A DNA stretch of 64,000 nt from Zarea fungicola (Eukaryota; Ascomycota; Sordariomycetes; Hypocreales; Cordycipitaceae): assembly GCA_900169235.1 (NCBI GenBank), contig FWCC01000248.1, positions 1 to 64,000 on the forward strand, given 5' to 3'. Each line of letters begins with the position of its first letter. Position 1 is the first letter of the stretch. Position numbers and translations under genes: made by a program. This document shows positions 57,758 to 64,000 of the stretch, one piece after another. The notes beneath the pieces are model-generated. The model was not told the origin of the DNA. It worked only from the letters and a program-made list of their open reading frames with translations, and ran no database searches.

Positions 57758-59503
57758 ATGAATGACGACAGAAAAGGCTCCCTTAGGGAGACTAGGGAGA
57801 CTCGCGAAGACCTCCACCTCGCAGCGGCCCAAGATGTAGAGCACATTGAGGCTCCCGTCACCTGGAAGGCTTACCTGCTCTGCGCCTTTGCCTCCTTTGG
57901 TGGTATCTTCTTCGGTTACGACTCTGGTTACATCAATGGTGTCAACAACTCGCCCATCTTCTACAAGGCCGTTGAAGGCGCCAGCGCTACTGCTCTCAGC
58001 GACCCTCACTCGTCCCTGATCGTGTCTATTCTCTCTTGCGGTACCTTCTTCGGTGCCATCATTGCTGGTGACGTTGCCGACTGGATCGGCCGCAAGTGGA
58101 CTGTCATTATTGGATGTGTCATTTACGCTATTGGTTGCGCTATTCAGATGGTTACTGCTCCTGCTCACGCTCTTGGTCCCATTGTCGCTGGTCGTCTCAT
58201 TGCTGGCGTTGGTGTCGGTTTCGAGTCTGCCATTGTCATTCTTTACATGTCGGAAATTGTAAGTGAAATCTCATGCTATACCGCGCCAAGCATCCACTAA
58301 CTAGTATGCCAGTGCCCCCGCAAGGTTCGTGGTGCTCTCGTTGCTGGCTACCAGTTCTGCATCACCATCGGTATCATGTTGGCTTCCATTGTCGTCAACT
58401 ACACCTCTAAGCGCACCGATGAGAGCTCTTACCGCATCCCCATCGGCATCCAGTTCCCCTGGGCTGTCATTCTCGGTGGCGGTCTTCTATTCCTCCCCGA
58501 TTCGCCCAGATACTTTGTCAAGAAGGGCAGAATTCAGGATGCCGTTTCCGCCATTGCCAGACTTCGTGGTCAGCCCGAGAGCTCCGAGTACGTCCAGAGC
58601 GAAGTCACTGAGATTGTTGCCAACGAGGAGTACGAGCGTGCTCTTATCCCCTCCACCACCTGGTTCGGCAGCTGGGCCAACTGCTTCAAGGGTAGCCTCT
58701 GGTCTGGCAAGTCCAACCTGCGCCGCACGATTCTCGGTACTTCTCTTCAGATGATGCAGCAGTGGACTGGTGTCAACTTCATCTTCTACTTCTCCTCCAC
58801 TTTCCTCCAGTCGACTGGTGCCGTCAAGAACGTCTTCCTGACTTCCATGATCTTCACCATCATTAACGTGCTTTCTACTCCGATCTCTTTCTACACGGTT
58901 GAGAAGTTCGGACGCCGCACAATTCTGATCATTGGTGCTGCTGGTATGCTTGTCTGCCAGTTCGTCGTCGCTATTGTTGGTGTCAGCGCTGGCTTCGACC
59001 ACACCCACCCCGCTCCCACTCCTGAGAACCCCAATGCCACCAAGCCCAACAACATTGGCGCCGTCAACGCCCAGATTGCCTTCATCGCCATCTTCATCTT
59101 CTTCTTCGCCTCTACCTGGGGCCCTGGTGCTTGGGTTGTCATTGGTGAAATCTTCCCTCTGCCCATCCGCTCCCGTGGTGTTGGTCTGTCCACTGCCTCC
59201 AACTGGCTGTGGAATACCATCATTGCCGTCATCACCCCCTACATGGTTGGCACTACCAAGGGTAACCTCAAGTCCAAGGTCTTCTTCATTTGGGGAGGTC
59301 TTTGCACTTGCGCTTTCGTCTACAGCTACTTCCTCGTGCCCGAGACCAAGGGTCTGTCGCTCGAGCAGGTTGACAAGATGATGGAGGAGACCACTCCTCG
59401 CACTTCTGCCAAGTGGAGACCCACTACCACCTTTGCTGCTCAGAGAGCTGGTGGCGAGAAGCACATTGTTGAGGATGCTGAGCGCACTTCTTCCGCTGTT
59501 TAA
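57758..59503 (+). CDS. MFS sugar transporter, high-affinity hexose type (563 aa)
   Basis: Exons 57758-58258 and 58313-59503 flank a 54-nt intron (GTAAGT, branch ACTAACT, GCCAG); 1692 nt in frame. Twelve membrane helices of the sugar-porter family are readable. Signatures are GIFFGYDSGYINGVNNS in helix 1, DVADWIGRKW (loop 2-3), AGRLIAGVGVGFES, PRKVRGALVAGYQFCITIG, FLPDSPRYFVKKGR after helix 6, QQWTGVNFIFYFSSTF in helix 7 (sugar binding), VEKFGRRTILIIGAAG and VPETKGLSLEQVD at the end. Coding sequence is C-rich at third positions, suggesting strong expression. It imports hexoses by proton symport at the plasma membrane. C-rich CreA-like sites upstream suggest glucose control (inference). Confidence 0.95.
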
Positions 59504-60108
59504 AATGAGCGCACCAGTGCGTTGTTTTGGACTGATGGCTTGATGTAGATGTTTTCATGCAGTCAGATGGATATACATACCCCTAGTAAAGAGTCGATTG
59601 ATGTTATATACGATGAGAGATAATTTTGTTCTTACAAGCTTTTTAATACCACTTTGTTGACTCCATTCTTGACATCTATTTTGTGTGATGTACGGCATCG
59701 TGTGCGCAACCTCCGTAGACGCATAGTCATTGGCGCAACCAAGGAATGGGGATAGTTTCATCCTATGAGTCTTAAGATTCCGCCATGAAATGCGGATTGC
59801 GCCATGTAAGTGGGGGGTGAGAGACAGCATTGTTGCGGCCCTTCCCTCACACCAAGTTTTCCTCCTAGTGTTGTTACCTGCCTGGAACAGAAATTGATTA
59901 AGTGCCACTCTAACTAATTTGAGACGCCCCTCCAAGTCGATAAAAACCTGTAAGAGAGTAACTACTACGCTCTGGGCTTGGCCCGTCTTGCCCCGTCTTG
60001 CCAGGTATCCATTGCAGTACATTGCATTACATTGCATTGCATTGCTTCAATAGACCGCAACTCCTCTTACTTTGTCGGGCAAATAACATTCAACAGTTGG
60101 AGACTGCC
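59504..60108. other. Intergenic
   Basis: 3' flank of the sugar transporter and promoter/5' UTR of the aldo-keto reductase. An ATTGC-based microsatellite lies at about 60015-60048, just before the reductase start. A T-rich stretch follows the transporter stop. No gene is seen. Confidence 0.5.
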
Positions 60109-61275
60109 ATGGCTGTCCCTGCGGCGCTGTCTCAGCCCTTGTCGGAGGTGCTGCCACCGCTGATCCTAGGCACCGCCACGTTTAACCACCAATATCATCC
60201 TGACCCGGCGCAGATGCCCTACGCCGAAATCGTCCGTCGCGCAATCCAACACAACATTGCTGCCTTTGATACTTCGCCCTACTACGGCCCCTCCGAGATT
60301 CTTTTGGGCGATGCGCTCCGGCGCATAGAGCCTGCGCCGCCGCGCGACTCGTACTTTCTCATTACAAAGGCTGGCCGCATCGCCGGCGACGAATTCGACT
60401 ACTCCCCCGCCTGGGTACGATATAGTGTATTTCGCAGTCTCGAACGTCTAGGAACCGATCGCCTCGATCTTGTATACATGCACGATGTTGAGTTTGTCTC
60501 TCCGGCCGAAGTTCTTGGCGCTGTTGTTGAATTGCGACGCCTCCGCGACCAAGGCGTAATCCGCTACATCGGAATCAGCGGATACCCCGTAGACACGCTG
60601 GCTTCGCTGGCCGAGATGATCCTGCAGGAGACAGCCGAGCCTGTGGATGCTGTACTGTCCTACGGAAACTTTTGTCTGCAGAACACGCAGCTGGGGCGAC
60701 AGGAGGTTCTGGAGCGCTTTGTCTCGGCTGGCGTCGAATGTGTGCTGAATGCAAGCATGCTTAACATGGGCCTGTTGACGACAGAAGGCGTTAACAACCT
60801 GCCCATGTCTGCCTGGCACCCAGCACCACCTGAACTGCGCCAAGCTTGCCATGGCCTGTCACGGATTGCATCGCAGGCCAACAAGCGTGTCGAGGAAGTG
60901 GCCATCCGGTGGTCTCTACGCAACTGGATGGTCCAGGGCTCCAGACTGGGCACAAAGGCATTCAAGCCTAGCGCAAGCAGTGGCTTGCCAACTCGCATTG
61001 GCGCAAGCGTTATGGGTGTGTCAGCCATAGAGCAGCTGGAGGAGACCTTGCAGCTGTGGGAGAGTGTTGCTAGTGGGCAGGATCAAGATGCGACGTCAGC
61101 CTTGGTCGAGCAGCACATGTGGCCGAGTCTTGGCAAATGGAAAGACTACACATGGGTGAGTGGCGGGCCATCATTCAAGAATACACGCGAGGCTATGGGC
61201 GTCGTTCCCAATGACAACATTGCGAGACGTTGCGGCCTCGTTGGCAGCCATAGGCAGGACGATGCCAAGCTATAG
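60109..61275 (+). CDS. ARA2: Aldo-keto reductase, D-arabinose dehydrogenase (NAD) type (388 aa)
   Basis: An intronless gene. The start at 60109 (MAVPAALSQPLSEVLPPLIL) fits the family; an earlier in-frame ATG at 59998 lies in the repetitive leader. Aldo-keto reductase residues are visible: AAFDTSPYYGPSEILLG (Asp, Tyr), YFLITKAGR (Lys) and DRLDLVYMHDVEFV (His). The C-terminal part has GISGYPVDTLASLAEMIL and the cofactor segment ASVMGVSAIEQLEETLQLW. Length and motif order match yeast Ara2p, which oxidises D-arabinose to D-arabinono-1,4-lactone in the synthesis of erythroascorbate. It lies head-to-tail with ARP6, 233 nt apart. Confidence 0.9.
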   Translation: MAVPAALSQPLSEVLPPLILGTATFNHQYHPDPAQMPYAEIVRRAIQHNIAAFDTSPYYGPSEILLGDALRRIEPAPPRDSYFLITKAGRIAGDEFDYSPAWVRYSVFRSLERLGTDRLDLVYMHDVEFVSPAEVLGAVVELRRLRDQGVIRYIGISGYPVDTLASLAEMILQETAEPVDAVLSYGNFCLQNTQLGRQEVLERFVSAGVECVLNASMLNMGLLTTEGVNNLPMSAWHPAPPELRQACHGLSRIASQANKRVEEVAIRWSLRNWMVQGSRLGTKAFKPSASSGLPTRIGASVMGVSAIEQLEETLQLWESVASGQDQDATSALVEQHMWPSLGKWKDYTWVSGGPSFKNTREAMGVVPNDNIARRCGLVGSHRQDDAKL

Positions 61276-61508
61276 ATTGCCATAATAATTACATAGAAAC
61301 GTATATAGACTTTAGAAATATAGATACCATTGAATATGAAACTGATACAATCAATGGACTTCTGCATGGCGGCTGCCAGACCGTTTGTCTACTGTTCAAC
61401 TTGAAGCTGCACGTGATCTCGCGATGACCGTTTTGGAGGACGAACCACCATCGACAAACGTCGCGTTGTGCTCCCACATTGTCGCCAGTCGAGGGCAATT
61501 GCATTGAC

Positions 61509-62916
61509 ATGGCTGGTGGACGTAAATCAAAAGGTCCTGCACCGCCCCCGAAGCCGCAAAAGACGTTTGTCCTGGACAATGGCGCGTACACGTTGAAGGC
61601 TGGCTTCGTCCACGATGGCCAGATCGGCCAGCCACGAGTTATCCCAAACTGCGTTGCCCGCGATCGGACTCGAAAAATCTACGTCGCCTCGGAGCTGGAA
61701 AAATGCAAAGACTATGGCGAAATTCAGTTCAGGCGACCGGTAGAAAAGGGCTTCATCGTCAACTGGGAGGTGCAGTCTGAGATTTGGGACTACGAGTTTT
61801 TTGGAGCCAAGGCGCCACTACGCTGCGACCCGGGAGAGACGCGACTTGTGCTTTCTGAGCCCCCGAATGGGCTACCTGTGCTGCAGTCCAACTGTGACCA
61901 GATTGTGTTTGAGGAATATGGCTTCGAGAGCTACTACCGCGGTGTTGGTACGTGTTGTGACGACAGGCCGACGGGCTGTCGTTCCATCCACACAGCTGAC
62001 ACATTTTCTAGGTCCGACATTTAATGCCTACCATGACGTGCAATCTTTATTTCGAACGCCTCTCGATGTGGCCACGGCTGCCAATATTCCTGCCGAAATT
62101 CTTCTCGTCGTCGACTCCGGATATTCCCACACGACAGTCACACCTGTGTTCCGAGGCCGACCGCTGCAGTCGGCCGTGCGCCGATTGGACATTGGAGGAA
62201 AACTGCTGACCAATTACATGGCACGGCAGATATCACTGCGGCACTTTGATGTCAGGAATGAACCTCAAATAGTCAATGAGATGAAGGAGCTGGCATGCTT
62301 CGTCTCGCTGGACTTTAAGGGCGACCTGGAGAAGTCATGGAAAGGCACCCGCGGCCAGAAACGACCAGAATATGTGTCAGGCGCAGGGATCGCCAAGGAG
62401 TACATTCTTCCCGACTTTCACAAACGGCTCAAAGGCGCGGTACGCGAATACGATCCCGCGAATCACACAAAGGCGCAGAAGCTGGCTGCGGTGCAGGCGG
62501 ACGAGGATATTCTCACGCTACGTAATGAGCGGTTTATTGTACCGGAGATTCTATTCAACCCCTCTGATATTGGAATGCGGCAGCCTGGCATCGCCGAGCT
62601 TATCCATCAGTCGTTGCAAGATCTGCCTGTCGGCTTATGGCCAGGTTTGCTCGCCAACATGGTTGTGGTGGGAGGAAATACCCTGTTTGACGGCTTCATT
62701 CAAAGATTACAGAAAGAAGTTGTCCAGCGTGTCCCGGACGACTGCGTGGTTCGCGTTGCGCGACCTGCAGACCCTGTGACGAGTACATGGAGCGGCGCGG
62801 CCAATCTGGCGAGCCATGCGGACATTGAAAAGCTGGCAGTGACGAAGCAACAATACGAGGAGCATGGCCAAGCGTGGATGGCCCGTCGATTCTTGACGGG
62901 GCCCGATGCCGTATGA
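61509..62916 (+). CDS. ARP6: Actin-related protein 6, SWR1 complex subunit (447 aa)
   Basis: Exons 61509-61947 and 62012-62916 (1344 nt; GTACGT donor, TTCTAG acceptor, phase 1). The start at 61509 gives MAGGRKSKGPAPPPKPQKTF. The actin fold opens with FVLDNGAYTLKAGFVHD. ARP6-specific stretches follow: PNCVARDRTRKIYVASEL, CKDYGEIQFRRPVEKGFIVNW, WDYEFFGA, then LLVVDSGYSHTTVTPVFRG, RRLDIGGKLLTNYMARQIS and NMVVVGGNTLFDGFIQRL. ARP6 is a nuclear subunit of the SWR1 remodeller that exchanges H2A.Z into chromatin. The complete set of blocks and the normal length suggest a functional housekeeping gene. Confidence 0.95.
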
Positions 62917-63409
62917 GAGGTCGTATCATTATACTGATGAACACATCAAACTGTCACGCCCAGCCCACACTATTGGACGGACAGCAGTATCAAACGGATG
63001 GGATACCGCAATAGCGCATTGCGACGGTTGAGATGCCCGAAATTGACTGCCAAAGCCGTACCACTGGCTGCGCCGATATGCGACTGCCCAACTTGGGAGA
63101 AGCCGGGACTTGCGCCATCTAATCAATATTCTGCGCTATAATCACCTACACCGGCGCCAAGAAGATTTGGCACAACTCTAAAGAAGGAGTTGGGTTGAAT
63201 GATAGGCTCGTGCATAAACGTGCGAGATACGGACGACATTTCTTAAATGAGATGGGATTTTGCTAAAAATAATAATAATAATGCTACCTGTTGGTCTCAA
63301 GGCTCCTCGAAGTGCTTCGCTAAAGTTATACCCTCAAAATTCAATCTAGATGCACTTTTATATCCCCATCCAGTCCTTATGCGGTCCATCGGAGGCTACT
63401 TCATCGATG
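62917..63409. other. Intergenic between convergent genes
   Basis: Tail-to-tail region of ARP6 and the edge gene. It contains an AATAATAATAATAATG run at about 63267-63282. No gene is seen. Confidence 0.5.
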
Positions 63410-63954
63410 CTACGTGAACGCCGCACTGATCTTCGGGCCAAACCCGTCAAAATCCAGCTCTTCGGCGTATGTGGTCCAAGTGGCGTATGTCACGTAGCAT
63501 GCATAGCGGCGGCGGGCAGTTGTCCAGTCCCTTTGTTTTGGCCATTCTGCGTCCACGAGAAACGCACCCTGTATGTCTAGTTAGTATGCGTGAAGTTCAT
63601 TGTTTTGAATGTACCATTTTGGGGTCACATCTTACAATCGCACTACGGAAAAGTTAGCCTTGGCGTGCTTGATCTTGAGACTCTGAGCGGGACTTACAAA
63701 TTCGGCCGACGAGCCCTCATTGTGGACTGTGCAGTACCCTGCGCAGCATTTTTTGCATACTCGCTGAGTTTTGTTGATGCAATCTTCGCACTGGAAAGAG
63801 TTAGTTTTCTGCAGTAGAGCCAAAAGTCGACGAATGGAAAACTCACGCTGTTGCCGCATTCCCAGCAGCTTTTGCTCACTCGATTCTGTGAAGCCGAATT
63901 AGTTAAATGATCCAACATGTCTGCGTATTGAGTGCGGACCGCGCAAGGCATCAG
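63410..63954 (-). CDS. 3' part of a Cys-rich, zinc-binding-like protein (runs to window edge)
   Basis: Three exons join in phase 0: 63954-63847, 63790-63698 and 63568-63410. The first exon follows a GTCACAG acceptor, so more exons may lie beyond the window; an ATG at 63951 could also be the start. The readable protein has MPCAVRTQYADMLDHLTNS, KSCWECGNS, then CEDCINKTQRVCKKCCAGYC and TVHNEGSSAEF. The last exon has VDAEWPKQRDWTTARRRY, ATWTTYAEELDFDGFG and a stop. The C-x2-C pairs plus His suggest a small zinc-binding module. I do not recognise the family. Convergent with ARP6. Confidence 0.6.
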
Positions 63955-64000
63955 CTGTGACAAATGATTTCATGTATTCGCACAGTTGAACTTGCAGGCA

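Noticed and set aside
1..64000. CRISPR arrays, bacterial operons, ribosome-binding sites
   Set aside because: None seen; the window is eukaryotic with spliced genes.

Overview
The window looks like nuclear DNA of a filamentous ascomycete, probably a sordariomycete and perhaps Hypocreales (inference). Genes carry short 50-80 nt introns with GT..AG borders and CTAAC/CTGAC branch points. Families include GH55, GH79, PL7-like lyase, LIP lipase, UstYa/DUF3328, HeLo-like and NB-ARC/TPR proteins. There is no bacterial operon structure. AT-rich, RIP-like blocks and many broken genes mark much of the first half as accessory DNA. Two stretches of N (24056-24057 and 54811-54888) are assembly gaps. All gene models were spliced by eye; intron phases agree in each model given as firm.

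Layout. 0.7-6.2 kb: three copies of an unidentified two-exon gene, one frameshifted. 6.4-7.9 kb: a secreted zinc metallopeptidase. 8-13 kb: sparse, with gene relics. 13-22.6 kb: a secretome block with a small secreted protein, a 1578-residue GH55-type protein, a LIP lipase and a PL7-like polysaccharide lyase. 23.6-30.9 kb: RIP-like repeats, an ABC-transporter N-terminal relic, a cupin, a broken small secreted protein and a low-complexity protein.

31.2-38.0 kb: the most notable region, a compact dikaritin-like RiPP cluster. At 33519-33827 (minus) is a 78-residue precursor with a signal peptide, a 72-nt intron and three 18-residue repeats ending in Lys-Arg or their equivalents. It is divergent from a UstYa-type oxidase gene (34163) and flanked by a GST-like gene, a second UstYa homologue that has lost its second HxxHC motif, and a Zn2Cys6 regulator.

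38.4-42.4 kb: a divergent pair that fits an amyloid-signalling immune module. A HeLo-like protein carries two C-terminal amyloid-type repeats, and the facing NB-ARC/TPR receptor carries one matching copy at its N-terminus.

43.5-63 kb: more conserved housekeeping content. It holds the thiamine gene THI5/NMT1 with a TPP riboswitch inside a 5' UTR intron, a GH79 glycosidase, an NCS1 permease, a KHA1-type K+/H+ antiporter, a sugar transporter, an ARA2-type aldo-keto reductase and the actin-related protein ARP6. A partial Cys-rich gene sits at the right edge. A small element with mimp/impala-like inverted repeats surrounds the 78-N gap at 54.8 kb.
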